64,000 nt of DNA, taken from an uncultured Prevotella sp. (GTDB lineage: Bacteria; Bacteroidota; Bacteroidia; Bacteroidales; Bacteroidaceae). Below are positions 26,520 to 36,575 of this stretch, one piece after another (positions within the stretch are counted from its first letter, which is position 1; each line of letters begins with the position of its first letter). The DNA is taken from contig ONAJ01000015.1 of assembly GCA_900315775.1 (NCBI GenBank), positions 1 to 64,000 on the forward strand. The letters are read 5' to 3'. The notes under the pieces were generated by a model. It was given only the letters and a program-made list of their open reading frames with translations. It made no database searches and was not told the DNA's origin. Made by a program: the position numbers and the translations under genes.

Positions 26520-26591
26520 ATTCGTGAAAAGAGCATCAGCAAACTTCACGACAGCGGAAACGCCAAAATCCTCATGAAGTATTTAGGATAA
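26520..26591 (+). pseudogene. Diverged duplicate of the rpoD 3' end
   Basis: The 23 codons plus stop read IREKSISKLHDSGNAKILMK then YLG, the C-terminus of RpoD with one Arg-to-His change. Against rpoD 25,527-25,598 there are 8 base differences in sense codons, 7 of them synonymous, plus TAG to TAA. Upstream similarity fades within about 40 bases and hits a TGA, so it is not a functional gene. The synonymous pattern shows that it comes from a diverged functional rpoD, not from a recent copy of the neighbour. Confidence 0.8.
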
Positions 26592-26640
26592 GTTCGCGCA
26601 CGCACGCGCACACGTAAACTTTTTATTTTTGATATCACTT

Positions 26641-26700
26641 TTGTCACTTTTGTCAAACTTGTTATGTATAAAGCATTTACAAGTGACAAATGTGTGACAA
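26641..26700. repeat. Imperfect inverted repeat of TTGTCAC/GTGACAA units
   Basis: Arms at 26,641-26,661 and 26,680-26,700 share TTGTCAC and ACTTG at their ends, and TGTCA/TGACA units repeat within and just after them (to 26,708). It lacks a T-run, so it is not an obvious terminator; it could be a protein-binding or replication-related site. Confidence 0.5.
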
Positions 26701-26743
26701 CAGTGACATTAGAAACTATGTGTGTCCTTGTTTGAAGTTAGTA

Positions 26744-26804
26744 GTTTCGGACGGTGAAACTAACAGTTTCGGGCGGTGAAACCAAGGGTTTCAGGCGTTG
26801 AAAC
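26744..26804. repeat. Three palindromic units with exact 22-bp period
   Basis: GTTTC-N7-GAAAC occurs at 26,744-26,760, 26,766-26,782 and 26,788-26,804, with 5-base spacers. A decayed fourth GGAAAC follows. The core GGRCGGT is conserved in the first two units. No gene lies within 400 bases on either side. Confidence 0.75.
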
Positions 26805-26868
26805 TCATTTGGAAACTACTTTCTGGGGCTGCTGAGCCTCAACATTTCAATGCATCGCCTTACTTATG

Positions 26869-26876
26869 CAAAGATA
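26869..26876 (-). promoter_or_regulatory. Isolated -7 box pointing into the repeat region
   Basis: TATCTTTG on the minus strand faces the 22-bp repeat array and has no gene downstream for about 500 bases. It may drive a non-coding transcript or be fortuitous. Confidence 0.3.
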
Positions 26877-26952
26877 CTAATTTCTTTTGGATTATGCAAG
26901 GTTTGTAGCATAAAAATGGTCAAATTTAAAGAAATTATAGGAGGGAGAATAA

Positions 26953-26980
26953 AAAAACCTCTCCGGTTGGAGAGGTTTTT
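26953..26980 (-). terminator. Terminator of the EF-G paralogue gene
   Basis: A perfect stem AAAAACCTCTCC / GGAGAGGTTTTT with a GGTT loop lies 16 bases after the stop codon. Confidence 0.85.
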
Positions 26981-26996
26981 ATGATTAGCGTGAGGA

Positions 26997-29156
26997 TTAT
27001 TCCTCTTCTTTTGCTTCTGCTTCGTGTTCCTTGATAAGTTCTGTCTGTACGTCGGTTGGAACGAGTTCGTAGCTTGAGAACTTAGTAGTGAAGGATGCAC
27101 GACCGCCGGTGAGTGAGCTCAGTGAGATGCTGTAGTTAGAGAGTTCCTTGAGAGGAATCTTTGCTGAGAGCTTCTGGTAACCAGCCTCGCTGTCCATACC
27201 CATGATGAGGGCACGACGTCCCTGGAGGTCACTCATTACATCACCCATGTAGTCGCTTGGCACGAAGACCTCGAGGTCGTAGATAGGCTCGAGAATCTTT
27301 GGACCTGCAGCCTTGAAAGCATCAGAGAAGGCGTGACGTGCTGCGAGCATGAATGAGAGCTCGTTAGAGTCAACTGGGTGCATCTTACCATCGTAAACAA
27401 TGACGCGAACGTCGCGAGCATAAGAGCCTGTCAGAGGTCCCTGCTCCATACGTTCCATAACGCCCTTGAGGATTGCCGGCATGAAGCGTGCATCGATAGC
27501 ACCACCAACGACAGAGTTGATAAATACGAGCTTTCCGCCCCACTCGAGGTCTATCTCTTCCTTGCCCTTGATGTTCATCTTGAACTCCTGACCGTTGAAC
27601 TTGTAAACGGTTGGGTCTGGCATTCCTTCTGCGTAAGGTTCTACGATGAGGTGTACCTCGCCGAACTGTCCGGCACCACCAGACTGTTTCTTGTGACGGT
27701 AGTCGGCACGCGCCATCTTTGTGATAGTCTCACGATAAGGAATCTTCGGCTCCAGATACTTGATGGCTATCTTCTCGTTGTTCTCCATACGCCACTTTAG
27801 TGTGCGGAGGTGGAACTCGCCCTGTCCGTGAACGATGATCTGCTTGAGCTCTTTAGACTGCTCTACAACCCACGTAGGATCTTCCTGACGCATCTTTGTG
27901 AGTGCAGCCATCATCTTCTCTGTGTCGCTCTCGTTAACAGCCTTCACCGCACGAGAGTACTTAGAGTTAGGATATTTAATGAAGTCGAATCTGCTCTCTG
28001 CATCTTTTGCGTTAAGGGTATTGCCTGTCTTGACGTCCTTTAGTTTTACGGTACAGCCGATATCGCCTGCGTTGAGCTGGTCAACGGGCTGACGGTTAGC
28101 ACCAGCACAAACGTAAAGTGCCGTGATGCGCTCCTTAGAACCGCGGTCAGCATTGCTGAGGTCGTCACCGTTCTTGATGGCACCGCTCATAACCTTGAAG
28201 TAAGAAACTTCGCCGATGTGTGGCTCTACGCTGGTCTTGAAGAAGTAAACACTTGTAGGTGCTGTGCTGTCGGCAGCAACTTCCTCGCCACGAGTGTTGT
28301 GAACCTTTGGCATATCGCTAACGAAAGGAACGACGTTGCCGAGGAACTCCATAAGACGGCGAACACCCATAGAACGTCCACCACAAACGCAGAATACTGG
28401 GAAGATGCTACGTGTTACAAGACCCTTGCGGATACCCTCACGCATCTCGTCCTCTGTAAGTGTCTCTTCCTCGAAGAACTTCTCCATAAGAGCCTCGTCG
28501 TTCTCGGCAGCAGCCTCAACGAGAGCCTTGTGAAGCTCCATAGCCTTCTCTTTCTGGTCGTCAGGAATCTCCTCGATGATAGGAGCGCCACCTTCCGGTT
28601 TCCAAGAGTATTTCTTCATAAGGAGTACGTCGATGACAGCGTTGAAGTTAGGACCTGTCTCGATAGGATACTGTACAGGAACGCACTTCTGACCGTAGAT
28701 TTCGCGCATCTGGTTAAGTATAGAGTCGAAATCGCAGTTCTCTCGGTCGAGCTGGTTTACAAGGAAGATAACAGGCTTGCTGAGTTTCTCTGTATAACGG
28801 AAGATGTTCTGTGTACCTACCTCGGGACCATACTGACCATTGATAAGAACGAGTGCCTGGTCGGTAACGTTGAGAGCTGTGATAGCGCCGCCAACGAAGT
28901 CGTCGCTTCCCGGACAGTCTATGATATTAAGCTTCTTGTTGTTCCACTCCACATTAAAAACAGTAGAAAAGACAGAGTAACCGTACTCCTGCTCTACAGG
29001 GAAATAGTCGCTTACGGTGTTCTTTGCTTCTACTGAACCACGACGCTTAATAACGCCACTTTCAAAAAGCATACTCTCGGCAAGGGTGGTCTTGCCGCTA
29101 CCCGCACTGCCAAGCAAGGCAATGTTCTTAATCTCGTTAGTTTGGTAAATTTTCAT
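26997..29156 (-). CDS. EF-G paralogue with degenerate GTPase centre (EF-G2-like), 719 aa
   Basis: All EF-G domains are present: G domain (1-270), domain II, and domains III-V ending in a C-terminal EF-G_C region (YDLEVFVPSDYMGDVMSDLQ). The P-loop is GSAGSGKT (16-23), not the usual HIDAGKT. Switch II reads DCPGSDDF (80-87), so the catalytic His of DTPGH is Ser84, and the base-specific NKxD is NQLD (134-137). Such changes match the Bacteroides EF-G2 type, reported to support translocation without GTP hydrolysis and to matter under starvation. Start chosen at ATG 29,156 (MKIYQTNEIKN); the upstream ATG at 29,243 lies beyond the spacer shared with hemW. Confidence 0.9.
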   Translation of the reverse strand: MKIYQTNEIKNIALLGSAGSGKTTLAESMLFESGVIKRRGSVEAKNTVSDYFPVEQEYGYSVFSTVFNVEWNNKKLNIIDCPGSDDFVGGAITALNVTDQALVLINGQYGPEVGTQNIFRYTEKLSKPVIFLVNQLDRENCDFDSILNQMREIYGQKCVPVQYPIETGPNFNAVIDVLLMKKYSWKPEGGAPIIEEIPDDQKEKAMELHKALVEAAAENDEALMEKFFEEETLTEDEMREGIRKGLVTRSIFPVFCVCGGRSMGVRRLMEFLGNVVPFVSDMPKVHNTRGEEVAADSTAPTSVYFFKTSVEPHIGEVSYFKVMSGAIKNGDDLSNADRGSKERITALYVCAGANRQPVDQLNAGDIGCTVKLKDVKTGNTLNAKDAESRFDFIKYPNSKYSRAVKAVNESDTEKMMAALTKMRQEDPTWVVEQSKELKQIIVHGQGEFHLRTLKWRMENNEKIAIKYLEPKIPYRETITKMARADYRHKKQSGGAGQFGEVHLIVEPYAEGMPDPTVYKFNGQEFKMNIKGKEEIDLEWGGKLVFINSVVGGAIDARFMPAILKGVMERMEQGPLTGSYARDVRVIVYDGKMHPVDSNELSFMLAARHAFSDAFKAAGPKILEPIYDLEVFVPSDYMGDVMSDLQGRRALIMGMDSEAGYQKLSAKIPLKELSNYSISLSSLTGGRASFTTKFSSYELVPTDVQTELIKEHEAEAKEEE

Positions 29157-29260
29157 ATCGATATGATTTAGGTTGTTAATAGATTCCGATTTCGGGGCAC
29201 TAAAGTAGGTATTTTTGACGAAATGACCAAACATTTCTTTCATTAATTAAAAAAAATTAG

Positions 29261-29268
29261 TACTTTCG
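29261..29268 (+). promoter_or_regulatory. Variant -7 box of hemW (TACTTTCG)
   Basis: TACTTTCG differs from TAnnTTTG by one base and lies 7 bases before the ATG at 29,276, so the leader would be at most about 3 bases. Confidence 0.4.
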
Positions 29269-29275
29269 CACCCAA

Positions 29276-30358
29276 ATGGCAGGCATTTACATACATATTC
29301 CCTTCTGTAAGAGTCGCTGCATATACTGCGGATTCTACTCCACGACGCACCACGAGATGCGTCAGAGGTATGTCGATGCCGTTTGTCACGAGTGGCAGAA
29401 GTACAAGGAGTCGCTGAAAGAGTCCGTAGATACTATATATATAGGTGGCGGAACACCCAGTCAGTTGGAGGTGCCGCAGCTGCGACAGCTCCTCGACGTC
29501 CTGCCGAAGGGGGCTAAAGAGATAACCATAGAATGTAATCCCGACGACATTACCGAAGAGTATGCCGACGCCCTGTCGGGACTCCCCGTAAACAGGGTGT
29601 CTATGGGTGCCCAGACCTTCGACGACGAGAGGTTGCGTTTTCTACACAGACGACACACCTCCAAGCAGGTTCCCGAGGCTGTAAGACTGCTGCGCAGCGC
29701 AGGAATAAGGAATATCAGCGTTGACCTGATGTTCGGGTTCCCGAACGAGACCATCGGGGACTGGACGAAGGACATTGAGGCAGCCCTGATGCTCGACGTA
29801 GAACACATCTCAGCCTACTGTCTGATGATAGAGGAAGGTACCGCACTGTACGATATGGGTTTGGAGGCGGCTAACGAAGAGGTGGAGCGACAGATGTACG
29901 AGCTGCTCATAGAGAAGTTGACAGCCGCAGGGTACGAGCACTACGAAATATCGAACTTTGCACGCCCGAGATACCGCTCGCAACACAACAGCAGCTACTG
30001 GAACGGGACGGCGTACATTGGTTTAGGGGCAGCAGCTCACTCGTACGACGGAAAGGAACGCCGGTGGAACATCTCCGACGTGAAGGAATACTGCCAACGC
30101 ATAGAGAAGGGACTGTCTGTGGTGGAAGAAAGAGAGATAATCGATAAAGATACCCGTTTCAACGACAGAGTGATGACGGGACTTCGTACACGCGAGGGCA
30201 TAGACCTCACCACCCTGCCCTTCCGCGAGCAGCTTCTCAGCGATGCAAAGATGCATCTTGAAAACGGGCTTTTGGCGATTACTGACAATCGGTTACATCT
30301 TACTCGCAAGGGGCTTTTTGTCAGCGATATGGTCATGAGCGACCTTATGAGAGTATGA
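29276..30358 (+). CDS. hemW: Radical SAM heme chaperone HemW, 360 aa
   Basis: Starts MAGIYIHIPFCKSRCIYCGF, with the CxxxCxxC cluster-binding motif (Cys11, 15, 18). GGGTPSQLEV, the SMGAQTFDDERLRFLHRRHT segment (SxGxQSF-like) and the C-terminal HemW region (RTREGIDL) distinguish HemW from true coproporphyrinogen oxidase HemN, which has an extra N-terminal part. HemW hands heme to membrane proteins. It is divergent from the EF-G paralogue. Confidence 0.9.
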   Translation: MAGIYIHIPFCKSRCIYCGFYSTTHHEMRQRYVDAVCHEWQKYKESLKESVDTIYIGGGTPSQLEVPQLRQLLDVLPKGAKEITIECNPDDITEEYADALSGLPVNRVSMGAQTFDDERLRFLHRRHTSKQVPEAVRLLRSAGIRNISVDLMFGFPNETIGDWTKDIEAALMLDVEHISAYCLMIEEGTALYDMGLEAANEEVERQMYELLIEKLTAAGYEHYEISNFARPRYRSQHNSSYWNGTAYIGLGAAAHSYDGKERRWNISDVKEYCQRIEKGLSVVEEREIIDKDTRFNDRVMTGLRTREGIDLTTLPFREQLLSDAKMHLENGLLAITDNRLHLTRKGLFVSDMVMSDLMRV

Positions 30359-30362
30359 TTTA

Positions 30363-30394
30363 TTTGCATAGTTGAAAAAAAAACCGTACCTTTG
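30363..30394 (+). promoter_or_regulatory. Promoter of the ABC-F gene
   Basis: TTTG at 30,363-30,366 and TACCTTTG at 30,387-30,394, spaced by 20 bases, about 39 bases before the ATG at 30,433. Confidence 0.75.
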
Positions 30395-30423
30395 CACCCC
30401 AAAATAAAAGTATATATAATTAA

Positions 30424-32046
<1,623 letters not shown>

Positions 32047-32054
32047 AGCTTATC

Positions 32055-32070
32055 TTGGCACGATTTTTGT
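32055..32070 (+). promoter_or_regulatory. Possible sigma-54-type promoter upstream of grpE
   Basis: TTGGCACGATTTTTGT has GG (32,057-58) and GT (32,069-70) separated by 10 bases, close to the TGGCACG-N4-TTGC consensus of sigma-54 but with GT for GC. It lies 32 bases before the grpE ATG. No TAnnTTTG box is present in this gap. Confidence 0.35.
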
Positions 32071-32101
32071 ACCATGAAAGACAAAAGAATTATTAAAGAC
32101 C

Positions 32102-32674
32102 ATGAGTGAAGAAAAGAAAATAAATATTGAAGAAGAGGAGGAAGTAGTAAATAACGAAGAGACTCAGGAAGCCGCTGAGGAGCAGAAAACCACAGAGGCT
32201 ACTGAGGAACAGGAGACATCGGAAACTCCCGAAGAGCCGGAACTCTCGGAACTGGAACAGCTGAAAGACAAATATCTCAGGGCTGTCGCAGAGTTCGACA
32301 ACTACCGCAAGCGCACCATCAAGGAGAAGGCAGAGCTTATCCTCAACGGTTCGGAGAGGGCGGTACAGGCAGTACTCCCCATCATAGACGATATGGAGAG
32401 AGCCATAGAGAACAGCGAGAAAACCGACGACCCGCAGGTGCTGAAGGAAGGTATGGAGCTTATATACCAGAAATTCCAGAAGGTGCTCGAGGGCTTGGGA
32501 GTAAAGAAGATAGACACTGAAGACAAAGACTTCGACGTCGATTACCACGAGGCTATCGCTATGGTGCCGGGAATGGGTGACGACAAAAAGGGAAAGGTGC
32601 TCGACTGTGTACAGACGGGCTACATGCTCAATGACAAGGTGATACGTCACGCTAAAGTGGCTGTAGGACAATAA
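32102..32674 (+). CDS. grpE: Nucleotide-exchange factor GrpE, 190 aa
   Basis: GrpE releases ADP from DnaK. The first 60 residues are Glu/Thr-rich and probably disordered. The coiled coil and head follow: LKDKYLRAVAEFDNYRKRTI, LPIIDDMERAIEN, FQKVLEGLGVKKI, and the beta domain DVDYHEAIAMVPGM and CVQTGYMLNDKVIRHAKVAV. It is followed after 18 bases by dnaJ. dnaK is not in the window. Confidence 0.96.
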   Translation: MSEEKKINIEEEEEVVNNEETQEAAEEQKTTEATEEQETSETPEEPELSELEQLKDKYLRAVAEFDNYRKRTIKEKAELILNGSERAVQAVLPIIDDMERAIENSEKTDDPQVLKEGMELIYQKFQKVLEGLGVKKIDTEDKDFDVDYHEAIAMVPGMGDDKKGKVLDCVQTGYMLNDKVIRHAKVAVGQ

Positions 32675-32692
32675 TACATAATTAATAATAAG

Positions 32693-33877
32693 ATGGCAAA
32701 ACGTGATTACTATGAGGTGCTCGGAGTAAACAAGAATGCCTCAGAAGACGAAATAAAGAAGGCATATCGAAAGATAGCCATAAAATATCATCCCGACAGG
32801 AATCCCGGAAGCAAAGAAGCTGAGGAGAAGTTCAAGGAGGCTGCCGAGGCTTATGACGTTTTGCACGACCCGCAGAAACGTCAGCAGTACGACCAGTTCG
32901 GATTCAATGGTCCTAACGCGGGAGGCTTCGGAGGCTTCGGAGGCGGTGGCTTCTCTATGGACGACATCTTCTCTATGTTTGGCGATGTCTTTGGCGGTCA
33001 CGGAGGCTTCGGAGGCTTCGGTGGTGATTTCACTGGAGGCTTCGGTGGAGGTTTCGGTGGCGGCGCACGTCCACAACACAACCAAGGCTCCGACCTGAGA
33101 CTGAAGGTACGTCTCTCGCTGCAGGAGATTGCTACGGGTGTCACCAAAAAATTCAAGGTAAAGAAGGATGTTACCTGTCAGCACTGTCACGGAACAGGAG
33201 CAGAGAACGGCAGCAGCGCAGAAACCTGTCCTACATGTCACGGAAGCGGTGTGGTAACACGTACCACACAGAGCATCTTCGGCATGATGCAGACACAGGG
33301 CGTTTGTCCTACATGTCAGGGTGAGGGCAAGATAATAAAGAACAAGTGTAAGCACTGTGGAGGAACTGGTGTCACCAAGGGTGAAGAGGTGGTAGAGATA
33401 AACATCCCCGCAGGTGTTGCAGGAGGAATGGTTGTCAACGCACCAGGAAAGGGTAACGCAGGACACCACAACGGAACAAACGGTAGCATAAAGCTGTATA
33501 TAGAAGAGGAGCCTAACGACACCTTTATCCGCGATGAGAATAACGTCATATACAACCTACTGCTCGACTTCCCGACGGCAGCCCTCGGCGGCGACGTGGA
33601 GATACCTACTATAGAAGGTACTAAGGTGCGCATAAAGATAGAGCCGGGAACACAGCCTGGAAAGACCCTCCGACTGAGGGGCAAAGGACTCCCTGTGGTG
33701 CAGGGCTACGGACGTGGTGTCGGCGACCTGATAATAAACATCAGCGTTTATGTGCCTAAGACATTAGCAAAGAATGAAAAGGAGGCTCTTGAACAGATGC
33801 GTACAAGCGACAACTTCAAGGGCGACAACGCCACAAAACGCAGTATCTTTGAGAAATTCCGCAACTATTTCTCATGA
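32693..33877 (+). CDS. dnaJ: Chaperone DnaJ, 394 aa
   Basis: J domain (1-70) with the HPD motif in KYHPDRNPG; Gly/Phe-rich region (about 75-130); zinc region with four repeats [24 protein letters not shown] and CKHCGGTG; then the two client-binding beta domains. Full-length class A DnaJ. Its stop overlaps the folC start as ATGA. Confidence 0.97.
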   Translation: MAKRDYYEVLGVNKNASEDEIKKAYRKIAIKYHPDRNPGSKEAEEKFKEAAEAYDVLHDPQKRQQYDQFGFNGPNAGGFGGFGGGGFSMDDIFSMFGDVFGGHGGFGGFGGDFTGGFGGGFGGGARPQHNQGSDLRLKVRLSLQEIATGVTKKFKVKKDVTCQHCHGTGAENGSSAETCPTCHGSGVVTRTTQSIFGMMQTQGVCPTCQGEGKIIKNKCKHCGGTGVTKGEEVVEINIPAGVAGGMVVNAPGKGNAGHHNGTNGSIKLYIEEEPNDTFIRDENNVIYNLLLDFPTAALGGDVEIPTIEGTKVRIKIEPGTQPGKTLRLRGKGLPVVQGYGRGVGDLIINISVYVPKTLAKNEKEALEQMRTSDNFKGDNATKRSIFEKFRNYFS

Positions 33878-35100
33878 CATACCAAGAGACAATAGAATAT
33901 CTATATAACGCCACACCAGTCTTTGAGAAGATTGGTGCTGGTGCTTATAAGGAGGGACTCGAAAACACCCTCGCTCTTGACGAGCACTTCGGACATCCGC
34001 ACAGGAAATTCAAAACCATTCACGTAGCAGGAACCAACGGCAAAGGGTCGGTATCGCACTCCCTCGCTGCTACACTGCAGAAAGCTGGATATAAGGTGGG
34101 ACTATACACCTCACCGCACCTTATAGACTTTAGTGAACGAATACGCATTAACGGACTGAATATCAACGAAGAATATGTAGTCGATTTCGTTGAGAAAGAA
34201 CGTTCTTTCTTTGAACCTTTACACCCTTCTTTCTTTGAACTCACCACAGCCTTAGCATTCAAATATTTTGCTGACGAAGGCGTTGACATAGCCGTCATAG
34301 AGGTAGGACTTGGAGGCAGACTCGACTGCACAAATATCATAACCCCACTACTCTCCGTCATAACCAATATCTCCTTTGACCACACAGGATTCCTGGGTGA
34401 CACGTTGGCAAAGATTGCAGGCGAGAAAGCCGGTATAATAAAACAAGACGTTCCCGTAGTAATAGGAGAAAGTACCACAGAGACGAAACCTGTATTCCTG
34501 GCGAAGGCTGCAGAGAAGAATGCCCCTATCCTATTCGCTGAGAACTATGCGTGCGACGACACCATAGATTTTGAACTTAAAGGCGACTACCAGAAGCAGA
34601 ACCTCAGAACAATACTCTGCGCTATAGATGCGCTGAAGATGAACATCAGCAAGGACACGATACGGGAGGCTCTCGCCAACGTCTGCGAGTTGACAGGACT
34701 GAGAGGACGTTGGGAAACGCTGCAGAAAGAGCCTTTGGTAATATGCGACACAGGACACAACGTAGGAGGATGGAACTATCTGTCGAAGCAGATAGCCGCC
34801 GAGAGGTGCAAAACGCGGAGGATAGTCTTCGGAATGGTGGATGACAAGGACGTTAGCACCGTAATAGGAATGTTGCCTAAGGACGCCACATTCTACTGGA
34901 CACAGGCAGAAACACACAGAGCCATTCCCGCACAGAGAATTTCGGAATTGGCAAAAGCCCAGAAACTTCACGGAGAGGTGTTCACTACGGTGAAGGATGC
35001 ATACATAAAAGCACTCAAGGACGCCGACAAAGACGACTTCGTTTTTGTAGGTGGAAGCAGCTATATAGTAGCCGATCTGCTGACGTTCTTATCAAAATAA
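33874..35100 (+). CDS. folC: Folylpolyglutamate/dihydrofolate synthase FolC, 408 aa
   Basis: Mur-ligase-type ATPase that adds glutamate to folates. P-loop [13 protein letters not shown] (about 51-63), [33 protein letters not shown], the second-domain [19 protein letters not shown]. The 4-base overlap with dnaJ implies translational coupling. Length is usual. Confidence 0.93.
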   Translation: MTYQETIEYLYNATPVFEKIGAGAYKEGLENTLALDEHFGHPHRKFKTIHVAGTNGKGSVSHSLAATLQKAGYKVGLYTSPHLIDFSERIRINGLNINEEYVVDFVEKERSFFEPLHPSFFELTTALAFKYFADEGVDIAVIEVGLGGRLDCTNIITPLLSVITNISFDHTGFLGDTLAKIAGEKAGIIKQDVPVVIGESTTETKPVFLAKAAEKNAPILFAENYACDDTIDFELKGDYQKQNLRTILCAIDALKMNISKDTIREALANVCELTGLRGRWETLQKEPLVICDTGHNVGGWNYLSKQIAAERCKTRRIVFGMVDDKDVSTVIGMLPKDATFYWTQAETHRAIPAQRISELAKAQKLHGEVFTTVKDAYIKALKDADKDDFVFVGGSSYIVADLLTFLSK

Positions 35101-35168
35101 CAAAGTTAAAAAATCATTATTTCATTTTCTTTTGCATTTTTCTTCCGCAATTATTATAAATTTATCAC

Positions 35169-35176
35169 TAATTTTG
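35169..35176 (+). promoter_or_regulatory. Promoter -7 box of the efflux operon
   Basis: TAATTTTG lies 28 bases before the TolC-like start codon; a -33 element at the right spacing was not found. Confidence 0.5.
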
Positions 35177-35204
35177 TCGCTTGAAAAATAATTTAGGAAG
35201 AAAT

Positions 35205-36560
35205 ATGAAAAGAGTATTTATTGCGATAGTTTCACTTTTCGTCGTGTCTGTTGCAGCCTTTGCGCACACGTGGACACTACAAGAATGTATAGACTACGCA
35301 CTACAACACAATACCGACATAAGGAAGTCTGTTATCAGCAAACTGAAATATCAGGAGGACGTAAAGCAATACAAATCAGCGCTGCTACCGTCGTTGACAG
35401 GAACGACATCACAGAACGTCACCTACCGTCCCTGGACGGGTTCCGGAAGTTCTGTCGTTGCTAACGGTCAGGCTGTAAGTTCTATTGACAAAGTGTATTA
35501 CAACGGCTCCTACGGCATTAACTCCAACTGGGTATTATGGAACGGAAACAAAAACTGGAACAACGTAAAACTGTATAAACTAAACGAGAAAGCGCAAGAA
35601 CTCGACAGCATTGTATATGCACATAACCTGTATGAGCAGATAACAAAGCTGTATATCCAGATACTATACTCCAAGGAGGCTATCGGAGTAATGAAGGAAA
35701 GTCTTGAAAAGAGCAAGAAGAACGAAGAACGCGGACAGGCTATGCTCGACGTGGGAAACATGAGCAAGGCAGACCTTGCGCAACTGACAGCACAAAGGGC
35801 ACAGGACGAATATAACGTCGTTGCCGCCGAGAGCACGATGAAGAATTTCAAAAGACAGCTTAAAGAGCTGCTCCAGATAGCCGACAGCGAGCCCTTTGAC
35901 GTCATAGCGCCGGAGATGACCGACGAGATGGCACTAAGGGCGATACCCAACGTGGATATGGTTTTTGCTTCGGCTATGGAACAGCGTCCCGAGATAAAGA
36001 AGGCAGAAACGGATATCGACATCAGTAATATGAAGATAAAGATAGCACGAGCAGGTCACATGCCTACACTTAGTTTCAATGCAAGCGCTATCACCAATAC
36101 CACTTCAATGAAAAACGACAAGTGGGGAAACCAGATGAAGACTAACTTTAACCTGGGCGCAGGACTGTCGCTGAGCATACCTATCTTCGATAACAGAAGT
36201 ACGAAAACGGCTATAAGGAAGGCGCTGTTGGACAAACAGAGTTCAATAATAGCGCTGGAAAACGAAAGAACAGCAATATATTCAGACATTGAGAATTACT
36301 GGCTCGAAGCTACCAACAACCAGGACAAGTACAAGGCGGCAAAGGTGAGCAGTGAGAGCTACGAAGAGAGTTACAAGTTGCTTTCGGAACAGTTTGAATT
36401 AGGACTGAAGAACATCGTAGAACTGATGACTGGCAAGTATAACCTGCTCAACGCACAACAGACGGAGCTGCAGAGTAAATACCTCGCCATATACAACATC
36501 AGCATGCTGGAATTCTACCAGGACGGAGCAATAAACACTGAAAATTACGAAAAGAAATAA
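35205..36560 (+). CDS. TolC-family outer membrane efflux protein, 451 aa
   Basis: The signal peptide MKRVFIAIVSLFVVSVAAFA is cleaved before HTWTLQECIDYALQHNTDI, the usual start of mature TolC-family proteins. Two repeats of long helices with beta strands follow (QRPEIKKAETDIDISNMKIK near the middle). I chose ATG 35,205, which follows AGGAAGAA, over 35,181 upstream. It is the exit duct for the MacA/MacB-like pump encoded next. Confidence 0.88.
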   Translation: MKRVFIAIVSLFVVSVAAFAHTWTLQECIDYALQHNTDIRKSVISKLKYQEDVKQYKSALLPSLTGTTSQNVTYRPWTGSGSSVVANGQAVSSIDKVYYNGSYGINSNWVLWNGNKNWNNVKLYKLNEKAQELDSIVYAHNLYEQITKLYIQILYSKEAIGVMKESLEKSKKNEERGQAMLDVGNMSKADLAQLTAQRAQDEYNVVAAESTMKNFKRQLKELLQIADSEPFDVIAPEMTDEMALRAIPNVDMVFASAMEQRPEIKKAETDIDISNMKIKIARAGHMPTLSFNASAITNTTSMKNDKWGNQMKTNFNLGAGLSLSIPIFDNRSTKTAIRKALLDKQSSIIALENERTAIYSDIENYWLEATNNQDKYKAAKVSSESYEESYKLLSEQFELGLKNIVELMTGKYNLLNAQQTELQSKYLAIYNISMLEFYQDGAINTENYEKK

Positions 36561-36575
36561 AAACAACAGATAAAG

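Noticed and set aside
26744-26804. Possible mini CRISPR array
   Set aside because: The spacers between palindromic units are only 5 bases and there are no cas genes nearby; the unit is a 17-bp dyad with a 22-bp period, not repeat plus 30-bp spacer.
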